A DNA stretch of 64,000 nt from an archaeon (GTDB lineage Archaea; Asgardarchaeota; Thorarchaeia; Thorarchaeales; Thorarchaeaceae), in NCBI GenBank assembly GCA_024275415.1, contig JAJRZD010000020.1, positions 1-64,000 of the forward strand. Reading direction: 5' to 3'. The position numbers and the translations under genes were made by a program. The notes under the pieces were generated by a model. The model did no database searches. It worked only from the letters and a program-made list of their open reading frames with translations, and was not told the DNA's origin. Positions 46,129 to 54,782 of this stretch are shown in pieces. The stretch's first letter is position 1; every line of letters begins with the position of its first letter.

Positions 46129-49086
46129 CTATATTTCGCCAGCTTCTTCCTGGAAGGTCAGAAGAATCCTATCAGTTGCTGTTGTGGCTTTCTTGATAGT
46201 CTTGAGATAATCCTGACGCGACTTCTCAAACGCAGCACGGCTTATCTTTTGCTTCTTCTTTCTCAGGAGGAGCTGACGAAGACCAGCCTTGGCACCCTCG
46301 ATTTTCTCGTCTTGAAGTTCGAGTTGAGATATGAGATCGCGATACCGTGCACCATGTTGAATCAAGCTCTCCTTTAGTTTCGGTAGAGCTTTGTCCACCT
46401 CATTCATCTGATTCTTGATATCTCGTTCTCGGATCATGAACTCTTTCTTAGTGACCTTGCCTTTTCTCCTTGCAGATTCGAGCTTTTCCAACTCAAGGTT
46501 CAACGAAACCTTCTTTGAATAGGTCTTTGCAAATTCTGACAGGAGCTCGATAGGTGCACCAGCCTGTCGGGTTTCTACGTGGCTGTCAGTTCGGTCTTCT
46601 GCACCGGATGATGATTCGATAAAGCCCCATCGCCGATATGCCACAAAGATTGACGCAATGAAACCAATAATCATTGCAAAGACAACAGGACGTGATGCAG
46701 AACCGATTGATATGCTATATACTAACACAATCTGAGGTGGGTTATACCTAGTTGTGTTGTACTTGGTAAACCGAAGAGTGGCATCAAACACACCATGGAG
46801 CAACCGATAATCCCCACTCACAGATTTTACATCAATGGCTGGAGAGAGAACGACATCTACAACATGGGTCTGGACAAGAGTGTCGCCGAATGTCCCCATG
46901 GGTAGTGATAGGATGGTTCCGCTGGTGTTTGTTTGAATATAAGATTCCATCTGCACGGTATAGTCAATATAGAACGTGTAAGAGTAGCCAGGGAGAAAAC
47001 CTTTCTCTCCAAATCGATCTTTCTGAAGGTTAATCTGAAGCTTGAGTGTGGAGTTCAAATCCCACTCACCAGTGGGTTGCGAGTTCGCAAGAATACCGAC
47101 CTCATCGAATATCTTCACGGATGGGACATATTCAGGCAACGTGAAGAGGAGGATGCTCTCTTTTGCAGGACCTATGTTTCTCATAGATATCTCTTCATGA
47201 AAACGCATGTATCCCCAAGGGTCTATAGTAACCCTTGTGTACCTGTCCGCGAGAATCAATGGGGTGTATGAGGTCATCTCAAAGCTGAAAGACTCACTCT
47301 GCATGGGGAGCAAGTTATGCCAGACGCCTTCTGGAGTGTCAGTAAGGAGTGTATCACCACTCCTAAAGGCAAGTATCAGCTGAGCGGTTCTGAGTACGTA
47401 GGGAACCATTGGATATTTCATGAACTCGACTTCATAGGTATTCTCATCAAAATCAATGAGTGTATGAAGTGAGTGGAATTGGAAGGTTATTGTGAATCGA
47501 TAGGTGCGACCGTAATCAACAGCTTGGAACATATACACGCGCCAGTGATAGAGTCCCTGATAGTCCTCAAGTCGGACTATTTCGAGCGCGTTCTCGTCAG
47601 AATCGGCAGCACTTATGTCTAATAGGCGGTCACCATATTCTGCGGGGAGGAATATCTCGAGGGCATTGATAGGTGCAGAGCCGTTGTTCCTCACATCATA
47701 AACATCACGGACCTCAGTGGTATGGTAAAACTTTGTGGCCACGGTTCGTTCCACATCAAGTTTCATCCCTAGGAGTGGGAGGTATGGACGGTCAATGACA
47801 ATCTCTACGGACTGAACTGTCGTCACATTCGAGGGGTCTGTTGCGTTGACGAGGATAGTATGAGTGCCTTCATCTATTTCTGTAAGGTCAAGTGACGTTT
47901 CCCAAAGACCCGTCTGGAAGTCATAAGTTATCTCTGTCCATTCGTCATCATCCAATCGATAGAAGGTTCTTCGAACCCATGAGTTGTCTGACACGTTCAG
48001 AGAAAGATCTGCCACATATCCAAGCGTGGCATTTGCTTCAGGACTGTTGATCTGAATAGTGGGGCCTTCATTTGGAGTGAAAGAAGTCATAGGAGTTGCA
48101 GCCCATGCGGTATGTTGTGCCGGCAACTCAGAGATATCCTCACTACTGCCATACATGAGCATGAACGGATATGACAGATCAGTTGCATTGGTTAGAGGGA
48201 TATCATCAGGATCTGTGCTATTCATCAGAATGAAGTACTCGAGTTGTGTTTTCGTCCCATCGTCGCTTCCGTCTGCAGAGATAATCCTACTCTGGTTTGC
48301 ATCGGGCTGGTGTTGAAAGGTACTAATTCCATGTTCATCGCTGTATTCGATGTCGCTTGCAAGAGCTGGATTGCTGAATTCGTTGTTGATACGGGTAACA
48401 GTTATGATATACTCCAAATCCTGCCCATACATCGGATGCGATGGTTCGTTGTATGCCTCCTCAGCAGGAATGATAAAGTGCTTTGTTTCACCAATCCTCA
48501 TCCCAATGATGGCATCCTTGTAACCTTGTAAGAGACTCTCGTCACCGATAGGGGTTGTCGAATCATCATTCGGGACATTACCTTCTTCAACAAGAGTGCC
48601 ATTCCTCAGTTTGAGGATGTAGTGAACCGTAACTACATCAGATGCCTTGACTCTGGTATAGGTCTGATGAGGAGTCCCAGGGGCATAGCCGAAAATCAAA
48701 TCCGAATTGTTTAGACCATCTGACCGGAAATCATCGGTATAGTTCTTCCATCCTAGAGCGATCCAACCAGATGTCGCAGCCTCAAGGCCCACAAAAAGGA
48801 CTGACGAATTATGTTCCATGTACACGGTGATACCGGTCACAGGATCTGTGTAGGACGACGAATATTCCGTAGGGTCAATAATCCCATCAGCACGGCCAAA
48901 ATGTTCGTCAACATAGGGGATGGATAGATTGACAGAAGATTCAGCTAGCGCTATTGATGGGGCAGGATCAGATATCGTTGTGCTTCTGTCCCATCCATCA
49001 TTATCTAGGGTAAGTAGCATGACACTGTTGCTAAGTAGAAGTGTCAATAGTATGAGAATCGCTGCTCTTTGTTTAAACAGACCCAA
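46129..49086 (-). CDS. DOMON-FKBP-Ig-ribophorin I-like membrane protein (OST1-related)
   Basis: 985 aa. Order: signal segment (AILILLTLLLSNSVMLL, 9-25); DOMON half (55-145: GITVYMEHNSSVLFVGLEA, GWIALGWK); an FKBP-type prolyl isomerase domain (145-234: VVTVHYILKLRNGTLVEEG, LLQGYKDAIIGMRIGETKHF, PMYGQDLEYIITV); the other DOMON half (235-325: TKTQLEYFILMNS); an Ig-like domain (340-433); a two-part region (435-800) that resembles eukaryotic ribophorin I, with conserved points RYTRVTIDPWGYMRFHEEISMRNIGPAKES, LPEYVPSVKIFDEVGIL and GFLPGYSYTFYIDYTV; one TM helix (799-818); and a cytosolic coiled coil (845-985). Ribophorin I is the OST1 subunit of oligosaccharyltransferase; Asgard homologs have been reported. 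It is divergent from a GlcNAc-1-P transferase gene. The ribophorin match is by eye. Confidence 0.75.
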   Translation of the reverse strand: MGLFKQRAAILILLTLLLSNSVMLLTLDNDGWDRSTTISDPAPSIALAESSVNLSIPYVDEHFGRADGIIDPTEYSSSYTDPVTGITVYMEHNSSVLFVGLEAATSGWIALGWKNYTDDFRSDGLNNSDLIFGYAPGTPHQTYTRVKASDVVTVHYILKLRNGTLVEEGNVPNDDSTTPIGDESLLQGYKDAIIGMRIGETKHFIIPAEEAYNEPSHPMYGQDLEYIITVTRINNEFSNPALASDIEYSDEHGISTFQHQPDANQSRIISADGSDDGTKTQLEYFILMNSTDPDDIPLTNATDLSYPFMLMYGSSEDISELPAQHTAWAATPMTSFTPNEGPTIQINSPEANATLGYVADLSLNVSDNSWVRRTFYRLDDDEWTEITYDFQTGLWETSLDLTEIDEGTHTILVNATDPSNVTTVQSVEIVIDRPYLPLLGMKLDVERTVATKFYHTTEVRDVYDVRNNGSAPINALEIFLPAEYGDRLLDISAADSDENALEIVRLEDYQGLYHWRVYMFQAVDYGRTYRFTITFQFHSLHTLIDFDENTYEVEFMKYPMVPYVLRTAQLILAFRSGDTLLTDTPEGVWHNLLPMQSESFSFEMTSYTPLILADRYTRVTIDPWGYMRFHEEISMRNIGPAKESILLFTLPEYVPSVKIFDEVGILANSQPTGEWDLNSTLKLQINLQKDRFGEKGFLPGYSYTFYIDYTVQMESYIQTNTSGTILSLPMGTFGDTLVQTHVVDVVLSPAIDVKSVSGDYRLLHGVFDATLRFTKYNTTRYNPPQIVLVYSISIGSASRPVVFAMIIGFIASIFVAYRRWGFIESSSGAEDRTDSHVETRQAGAPIELLSEFAKTYSKKVSLNLELEKLESARRKGKVTKKEFMIRERDIKNQMNEVDKALPKLKESLIQHGARYRDLISQLELQDEKIEGAKAGLRQLLLRKKKQKISRAAFEKSRQDYLKTIKKATTATDRILLTFQEEAGEI

Positions 49087-49095
49087 TACAGATCA

Positions 49096-49228
49096 CCGTT
49101 TATTATTCTGATAGATAATGGTCTAGTTTGCCAGACCACGAACAATGCGCACGAATTTCGAGTCCGTTAAAATAGTTTCCGTTAGATTAGGCATTGTACC
49201 TAAAAGCAGCAATACCTAAAAACCGTTA
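49096..49228. promoter_or_regulatory. Divergent promoter with four CCGTT(A/T) repeats
   Basis: The 182-base gap between the ribophorin-like and GlcNAc-1-P transferase genes has CCGTTTAT (49096), CCGTTAAAAT (49164), CCGTTAGATT (49179) and CCGTTAAATG (49223) on the plus strand and an inverted repeat TGGTCT-agtttgcc-AGACCA (49119-49138). Common control of the two genes is inferred. Confidence 0.4.
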
Positions 49229-49268
49229 AATGGTGTTCGAATCAGGTGTGTGAGAGGTCGAATCACAA

Positions 49269-50285
49269 ATGCTCTTGATGCTGATGGTTGCACTGGTTTC
49301 CTTTGTTATCGTCGTGATGTTCATGCCAGGAACGATAAGGATGCTCCGAGAGAAGGATATCGTTGGCATCGATGTGCACAAACACAATAAACCTGAGGTG
49401 CCCAAAGGCGGAGGTTTCGTGTTTCTCTTTGCAATAGTGGCATCAATTCTAGTAGTCATTGGTGTAACAACATTCCAAGAGGGCAACGTGAACCCAGGAC
49501 TTCTAGCAGCATTGGTTTCAATACTGATGGCGGGGATGATAGGCCTTCTAGATGACACCTTCGATTTCAGGAATCGCACAAAGGTCGTACTTCCACTTGT
49601 CGCTTCCATACCAATCATTGCAATGCAAGTAGGCACAACAAAGATGGACATCCCTCTCATTGGCACTATTGATTTAGGAATAATATACCCCCTGATTGTA
49701 GTCCCATTGATGATGACGTTCATTATCGATTCCACGAACATGTACGGAGGAATGAATGGACTAGAATCAATCTTGGCTGCGATAAATGCCTCTGCGATTG
49801 TGATGTTTCTCGTCTTGAAGACAGTACTGTTTCAGGACACAATCTCCAGTGGACAAGCAGATGCAGGAATTGTCGCAGGAGCACTATTGGGGGCTTCAAT
49901 CGGATTTCTCATCTTCAACTGGTATCCGGCAAAGGTGCTCCCCGGGGATGTAGGAAGACTTGCACTCGGTGCAACTATTGCTTCTGCATTGATCTTGGGG
50001 AACATGGATCGCCTCGCGGTGATGCTCTATGCACCGTTCATGTTCAATTTCTTGCTCTATCTCATATATCGTGTTCATGTGAAAAGAACAGGAAAAGAAT
50101 GGACCAAATTCGCAAAGCCAAGAGAGGATGGCACTCTTGAGGTTGTGGGCCCCTACACAATGTATTGGCTGTTGCCACATCTCTCGAAGAAGGTAACTGA
50201 AAGATTGAACGTGGTGATGCTTGCGCTCCTTCAGGCATTGCTTGCCTATGGTACAATCTATTTGATATTATTCCCGGTATTCTGA
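49269..50285 (+). CDS. Polyprenyl-phosphate HexNAc-1-P transferase (DPAGT1/WecA/MraY family)
   Basis: 338 aa with about ten membrane helices. Active-site motifs are in place: KPEVPKGGGFVFL (near the first loop), GLLDDTFDFRNRTKV (the paired Asp), DSTNMYGGMNGLESI (in place of N-x-A-G-x-N-G-L-E) and LPGDVGRLALG (the Asp loop). The family moves a HexNAc phosphate from UDP-sugar to dolichyl or undecaprenyl phosphate, the first step of N-glycan or cell-wall assembly. Lacking peptidoglycan genes, and with a ribophorin I-like gene across a shared promoter, it most likely serves N-glycosylation as does eukaryotic ALG7/DPAGT1. A final loop before the last helix (KPREDGTLEVVGPYTMYW) agrees with archaeal members. 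Confidence 0.88.
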   Translation: MLLMLMVALVSFVIVVMFMPGTIRMLREKDIVGIDVHKHNKPEVPKGGGFVFLFAIVASILVVIGVTTFQEGNVNPGLLAALVSILMAGMIGLLDDTFDFRNRTKVVLPLVASIPIIAMQVGTTKMDIPLIGTIDLGIIYPLIVVPLMMTFIIDSTNMYGGMNGLESILAAINASAIVMFLVLKTVLFQDTISSGQADAGIVAGALLGASIGFLIFNWYPAKVLPGDVGRLALGATIASALILGNMDRLAVMLYAPFMFNFLLYLIYRVHVKRTGKEWTKFAKPREDGTLEVVGPYTMYWLLPHLSKKVTERLNVVMLALLQALLAYGTIYLILFPVF

Positions 50286-50304
50286 GAAACAGGACAATGG
50301 AACC

Positions 50305-51357
50305 TTATTGAATCTTTGTTGGAAGATACTCGTCAACTACAAAGTCGATTCCAAAACGGCTGAAGGCCTGCTGCTCAGCTTTCTTTCGAAGTCGCCTGAA
50401 GGATTCTATTGCGGATTGCCAGTCATCGGATAAATAACGCGAGTCTTTGGACAGTTCGTCTAATCTCTTAAGATCACGATTATTCATGTCCTCACAGGGA
50501 AGATTGTATCTCACAATATCATCAGCATTCACCCCAATCCATTCAGCTGTCGGGATTGCTAAATCGCGGATGTGTGCTGCATTAGCACTGCCTGCAATGA
50601 TGACCCTTGCGATGTGCATCCCCCACGGGTCGCCATCGGTGAATATCTTCACAGGCAAGTGCAGTTCGTCGTGCAATCGTCGCATCAATCTTCGTGTCGA
50701 TCGAGGTGCCTGGCCACCCAGATGCACCAAAATACAGTCGAATCGTTCCCAGCATCGGGTTTCGATGAGTCGGGAGAACATTCCCCCGGACTCGACAGCA
50801 AGAATGAGCTTGGCATCCGTCCTTACAGGAGATGCCGAGAGTAGGGCAGGACCTATCGGCAATCCATCGGGACTTATCGTGAGGTCAACTTCCTTGTCTT
50901 CATAGCCTTTGACAGTGTAACGCATGATAACTTTCCCGTAGATAGAAGAATGCTCTTCCGGGAAGAAACCCAATGACTCACGGGGATATTCAATCAGGGC
51001 TTCAAGGTCAGATAATAATCTGTCCGATTCAGCTTGGTCTTTGAATCTGACGCCGAACGCCTCACTTGAATAGTAGAGGTCTCTTAGAGAGCTTGTCCTA
51101 CCGGACTCAAGAAGTCGCTTCGAGAATGAAGCGATCCACATTAGCTGCATGAAGCTCCGAATATGCTTGCTATTTGACGAGTCGCGGGTAGTCCTAGAGT
51201 CCCCAAGGATGAATTGCTCGGTCTGCTCGTCAAACACTATGTTTTCTGTACTCCGAGCAGGTATCTCAATTCTTGGAAAATGTCCATCCTCAATTGATGA
51301 CAGAATCTTTTTCCCCAGCTCAGTCAAACTCTTGATAGGGTCGCTCATATCAGACAT
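50305..51357 (-). CDS. top6A: DNA topoisomerase VI subunit A
   Basis: 350 aa, the DNA-cutting subunit, relative of Spo11. The catalytic tyrosine lies in SSLRDLYYSSEAFGVRF (after TSLRELYY-type wording), and the Toprim domain has LILAVESGGMFSRL and FTDGDPWGMHIARVI (D-x-D) for magnesium. Further down, WIGVNADDIVRYNLP matches the family. It overlaps subunit B by eight bases and follows it, as in most archaea. The complex relaxes and decatenates DNA with ATP. Confidence 0.95.
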   Translation of the reverse strand: MSDMSDPIKSLTELGKKILSSIEDGHFPRIEIPARSTENIVFDEQTEQFILGDSRTTRDSSNSKHIRSFMQLMWIASFSKRLLESGRTSSLRDLYYSSEAFGVRFKDQAESDRLLSDLEALIEYPRESLGFFPEEHSSIYGKVIMRYTVKGYEDKEVDLTISPDGLPIGPALLSASPVRTDAKLILAVESGGMFSRLIETRCWERFDCILVHLGGQAPRSTRRLMRRLHDELHLPVKIFTDGDPWGMHIARVIIAGSANAAHIRDLAIPTAEWIGVNADDIVRYNLPCEDMNNRDLKRLDELSKDSRYLSDDWQSAIESFRRLRKKAEQQAFSRFGIDFVVDEYLPTKIQ

Positions 51358-52876
51358 CGCTATCTACCTCGAAAAGTTCGTTAATCATCCGTGATGTGTC
51401 AGGAATATTGTCAACCCCTGCAACCTCACTACTGAACTTGGCCAGCAGGTTGAAAAGCCTTGAGAACTCCTTCAACTTCCGTCTAGAATGTAAAGCACGC
51501 TTCTTCCCCTCAGAAAACACTTTCAGTTTTCGGCCAAGCTCACGATACAATGATAGTATCTCAGAGGTAATTGAACTGACTGATGTGATGGATTGCTTCC
51601 CAGCCGCTGAATAAGGAACCCTAATGGAGCAGAAGTGTGTGAAGATAGCTACGCCACTGATTTCAGGAGGCTTGTATCGCGCCCAAGGGATGCGCTTGAG
51701 TGTCTTCGCAAAGACATCATCAGTTGAGTCATAGAGCAGCGGTACACGATTGGCAAACCTGAAGAGATGTGGAATGTCGGATTGTTCGAATGCATCACTA
51801 ATTGCCAACACACCTTCCACGATATACGGGAAACCATCCCATTCGAGGGGGCCTCGTTGGGAATAACCAATCACTGTGGCGTTGAATTCTTTCCGAATCG
51901 CATTAAAGAACGACTCCTTTCCGACAGGACTCAGGCAAGTCGCACTTGGTTTCCCAAACTTGTCATACTTGCGGAGAGAATTGCCTAGATATGAGAGCGC
52001 TTCTCTATCAAGAGACCCTATTGTCGCTCGCGGATCCATCCGGATGAAATTGAGAAATTTTTCAGCGGTCTTATGCCCTAGCTGCTGAAAGGAACCAACC
52101 AGAAATTCGTGAAGACGCAGATCCGGATTCTTTGCAGCAAGACGTCTGATTAGTTCAAGATCTGCTGCATGGGGATGTGGCAACGAGTCCACTGGTAGTG
52201 AAGGGATCTTCTTGGTGAACCCTCCGAAAGTGTACCGTTCTGTATCATCCAATGATAGAGTGATCCGCGCATGGGGAGTGGAAATGCCAGTTAGTCGCAA
52301 ATATTCGATGACACGCTCGCGAGATCGTTTCAAATCACCATTCAATGTGATGTGTACTGTGGTACCTCGCTCTTTCCGTTTCAACGGGTTCGACGATTTG
52401 ACGATAGGTGAGTTTGATTCGATATCGATGTACACACTGTATTCGTTCCCTTCGTTCTGAGCGGTTTTTGTGTGTATTACAGCTGGTGTACCTGTCGAGA
52501 TCTGTCCATAGAGTACCGCCATTGTGACCCCAAGCCCAAAGGTGCCTCGCCTCTGTCTAGAACTATATTTGTTGCCATACAACACCTTGCCAAACGCGTT
52601 TGGAACGTTCTCATCGGGCACCCCAGTACCATTGTCAGATACCGACACGGTGCAGGTGCGTCCAAGCTCGGATTGGATTGTTACATCTACGGTAGGAAGC
52701 ACTCTTGCTTCCTCACATGAATCAAGGCTGTTCTCTACGAGTTCTCGCACTGTCGTGTACAGCGACTGGGTCGGGTTCTCAAAGCCAGCCATCTGTCGGT
52801 TCCTGTAGAAGAATTCGGCTGGTGATATCCCTCTGAAGTTTCCAGACGCTGAACCAGTCATAGTGTTCAATCTCAT
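51350..52876 (-). CDS. top6B: DNA topoisomerase VI subunit B
   Basis: 508 aa GHKL-type ATPase subunit. ATP-site blocks: ELVENSLDSCEEA (N box), VSDNGTGVPDENVPNAFGKVLYGNKYSSRQRRGTFGLGVTMAVLYGQ (G1/G2 boxes), and the transducer lysine region in the C-terminal half (RVPYSAAGKQSI). A helix-two-turn-helix insert (RRLAAKNPDLRLHEFLVGSFQQLGHKTAEKFLNFI) is present. The C-terminus ends in a helical stretch without the extra Ig-like domain seen in some members. It is the first of the pair with top6A, and lies downstream of the KH, Rio1 and aIF1A genes, a conserved archaeal order. Confidence 0.95.
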   Translation of the reverse strand: MRLNTMTGSASGNFRGISPAEFFYRNRQMAGFENPTQSLYTTVRELVENSLDSCEEARVLPTVDVTIQSELGRTCTVSVSDNGTGVPDENVPNAFGKVLYGNKYSSRQRRGTFGLGVTMAVLYGQISTGTPAVIHTKTAQNEGNEYSVYIDIESNSPIVKSSNPLKRKERGTTVHITLNGDLKRSRERVIEYLRLTGISTPHARITLSLDDTERYTFGGFTKKIPSLPVDSLPHPHAADLELIRRLAAKNPDLRLHEFLVGSFQQLGHKTAEKFLNFIRMDPRATIGSLDREALSYLGNSLRKYDKFGKPSATCLSPVGKESFFNAIRKEFNATVIGYSQRGPLEWDGFPYIVEGVLAISDAFEQSDIPHLFRFANRVPLLYDSTDDVFAKTLKRIPWARYKPPEISGVAIFTHFCSIRVPYSAAGKQSITSVSSITSEILSLYRELGRKLKVFSEGKKRALHSRRKLKEFSRLFNLLAKFSSEVAGVDNIPDTSRMINELFEVDSDV

Positions 52877-52916
52877 ATCATAAGGATGATATTTTCAGGC
52901 CGCGTATTACGCTTGG

Positions 52917-53486
52917 TCAGTAGTCGCTCATCCAAAGCTCGGATTTGATTCGGTTAATCTCACGGCGACTTCTCTCAAGGTATTTGTAGACAGAGCCATG
53001 TGGAGCGCCATCAATCAACATGGTCACAGCCCGAGTTGCATAATCAAGCTGTGGATCATAACCTATGATAGCAACTGTCCGCCCATACACCGAAACTTTG
53101 GTTTCTGTAACCTCCTCAATCACCCGACGAGTACGGCCGTTCTCGCCAATTATCCTACCTGCCACCCGTTTCAGCTGAGATGGAGAAGTGCCAACAAACT
53201 CTCTAAGAGAGATGATTACTAGGCGGGCGTCCTCATCAATCAGAGACAGAGCACGTTTGGGACTAAAACCTCGTGCCATTGCCTGAATGATGTCCCGTGC
53301 TTTCCAAAGGAGCACATGATCGTCGGCATTCGCAGAACCCCTAATAGTGACGACACCATCTGAGCCGACCTCAATCTTAGTGTTCGTTAGTTGTTCGACT
53401 CGTTTGCGGACACGTCCATTTCGCCCCACTATGACTGCAATACGTTCCTCGGGAACACGAATTACTTTATGAAACATCATTTTCAA
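52917..53486 (-). CDS. KH-domain RNA-binding protein (Pno1/Dim2-like)
   Basis: 189 aa with two KH domains: the first around RIAVIVGRNGRVRKRVEQLTNTKIEVG, the second around KRVAGRIIGENGRTRRVIEEVTETKVSVYGRTVAIIG, both with a G-x2-G loop (GRNG, GENG). A short helical tail (YKYLERSRREINRI) follows. Archaeal Dim2/Pno1 helps mature the 3' end of 16S rRNA and may bind aIF2. Its start overlaps the Rio1 stop by four bases, so the kinase and the KH protein, both ribosome small-subunit factors, are co-translated. Confidence 0.9.
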   Translation of the reverse strand: MKMMFHKVIRVPEERIAVIVGRNGRVRKRVEQLTNTKIEVGSDGVVTIRGSANADDHVLLWKARDIIQAMARGFSPKRALSLIDEDARLVIISLREFVGTSPSQLKRVAGRIIGENGRTRRVIEEVTETKVSVYGRTVAIIGYDPQLDYATRAVTMLIDGAPHGSVYKYLERSRREINRIKSELWMSDY

Positions 53487-54271
53487 GAATCACCTGAGTT
53501 AAGAATCTCGGAGGTCAGGTCTTGGGGGTCCTGGGTATCCACTCCAAGTTTATTGAAGAAGTGTGTTATGTTTTTAATATCACGATAGAGGTATCTCGAA
53601 GCATTATCGTGGTCACGGACAAGAGATTGTGATACATCAATGAAAACAGGTTCGCCCACCCAGAGAATGTTATACTCGCTGAGGTCTGCATGCACAAGCT
53701 TTGCTTTTGTATAGCCCATCTTAATCATCTTGATGATGTCACGATAGGTCGTTTCTGGCGAAGGTATTTCCACGTTCTTGATCAATGGCGCTGCAGTCGC
53801 ATTTTTTTGGTCGCCAATGAATTCCATTATCAGCACATTCCGATATATGGCAACAGGCTTAGGTACGCGCACACCAGCATCATAATAGCGAGCAAGGTTC
53901 TTGTATTCCTTCATGGCCCATTGTGGCACAAGAACCCTATTCTTTCGCCCCACACGTTTGAAACGAGGGTCTCCAACCATATATTCCCTCATAAAATCGG
54001 TTTCTGCTGTCGAAACACGGTATATCTTCACAGCAACCGATTTGTTATCAGTGGTTTCTCCACGATACACATTTGCTTCTTTCCCTGTACTTATGACACC
54101 ATGAACTGCATTGATGACACCCCTGTTGAAAAGACGAAAGATGACCTTGAGTGTTGGAGGGTCAATTACGCCCTCAACAACCTTGAATTCGTCATCATCA
54201 CGGCGACGCTTTGACCTGCGACTGTCTAGTTGGTCTTCGATCTTGCGCCGTTGCTTTTCAGCTCTCTTCAA
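53483..54271 (-). CDS. rio1: Rio1-type serine protein kinase
   Basis: 262 aa atypical kinase. The ATP-binding region reads VISTGKEANVYRG (flexible loop STGKEA, a Rio1 signature), Lys in VAVKIYRVSTAEF-like strand (VAVKIYRVSTAETDF), catalytic loop LVHADLSEYNILW, and metal-binding FIDVSQSLVRDH. Rio1 acts in late 40S/30S maturation. The start is TTG 54271 behind AGGTGAT. A Lys/Arg-rich N-terminal stretch (RRKIEDQLDSRRSKRRRDDDE) precedes the domain. It overlaps the KH gene and follows aIF1A, the usual archaeal order. Confidence 0.95.
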   Translation of the reverse strand: MKRAEKQRRKIEDQLDSRRSKRRRDDDEFKVVEGVIDPPTLKVIFRLFNRGVINAVHGVISTGKEANVYRGETTDNKSVAVKIYRVSTAETDFMREYMVGDPRFKRVGRKNRVLVPQWAMKEYKNLARYYDAGVRVPKPVAIYRNVLIMEFIGDQKNATAAPLIKNVEIPSPETTYRDIIKMIKMGYTKAKLVHADLSEYNILWVGEPVFIDVSQSLVRDHDNASRYLYRDIKNITHFFNKLGVDTQDPQDLTSEILNSGDS

Positions 54272-54349
54272 TTCAGTTTATCACCTGTCAGATAGGATAC
54301 TATCCTTTCAAGAGAATGTACCTATGAAGAAAAAGCTTGAGATTGTTAT

Positions 54350-54679
54350 CTAAAACATCTTGAGAATCTTATGTCGGTTCAGCCAATCAAGCTCGTTGTT
54401 TCGATACCTATAGACGACATCGCATTTCTGATCAGACTGGAACTCCCACGGAACTACAAGAACCGTATCACCAATTCGCATCCAGACTCGCTTTTTCATT
54501 CGACCGGGTATCCTCCCAATCCGGATATTGCCATCTTCGCAACGTATCCTGACACGGTCATGTCCAAGCATCTGGATGATGATTCCAAAAAGCTCACCAT
54601 TATCTCGATTAGGTGTCCGTACACGGACTAATTCTCCATCGGGTCCTATTACTGGTCCATCTCGTCTTCGTCGTGACAA
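54350..54679 (-). CDS. eif1A: Translation initiation factor aIF1A
   Basis: 109 aa OB-fold factor, counterpart of eIF1A and bacterial IF1, which binds the ribosomal A site during initiation. The basic N-terminus (SRRRRDG) is followed by LFGIIIQMLGHDRVRIRCEDGNIRIGRIPGRMKKRVWMRIGDTVLVVPWEFQSDQKCDVVYRY, matching the family closely. The start is TTG 54679 with GGAGGAT upstream. It leads the minus-strand cluster aIF1A-Rio1-KH-Top6B-Top6A. Confidence 0.95.
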   Translation of the reverse strand: MSRRRRDGPVIGPDGELVRVRTPNRDNGELFGIIIQMLGHDRVRIRCEDGNIRIGRIPGRMKKRVWMRIGDTVLVVPWEFQSDQKCDVVYRYRNNELDWLNRHKILKMF

Positions 54680-54782
54680 AATAATCCTCCAATCAATGCT
54701 AGGGGTGCCCTAGCCGCTATGTCTGGAAGTACTACCAAGCATTTAAGACTAACGAAATCGCCACCTTACTGTGGCTCACCCC

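Noticed and set aside
48360-48665. FKBP as a separate gene
   Set aside because: It lies in one uninterrupted frame with the DOMON and later domains; no internal start with a ribosome site is evident.
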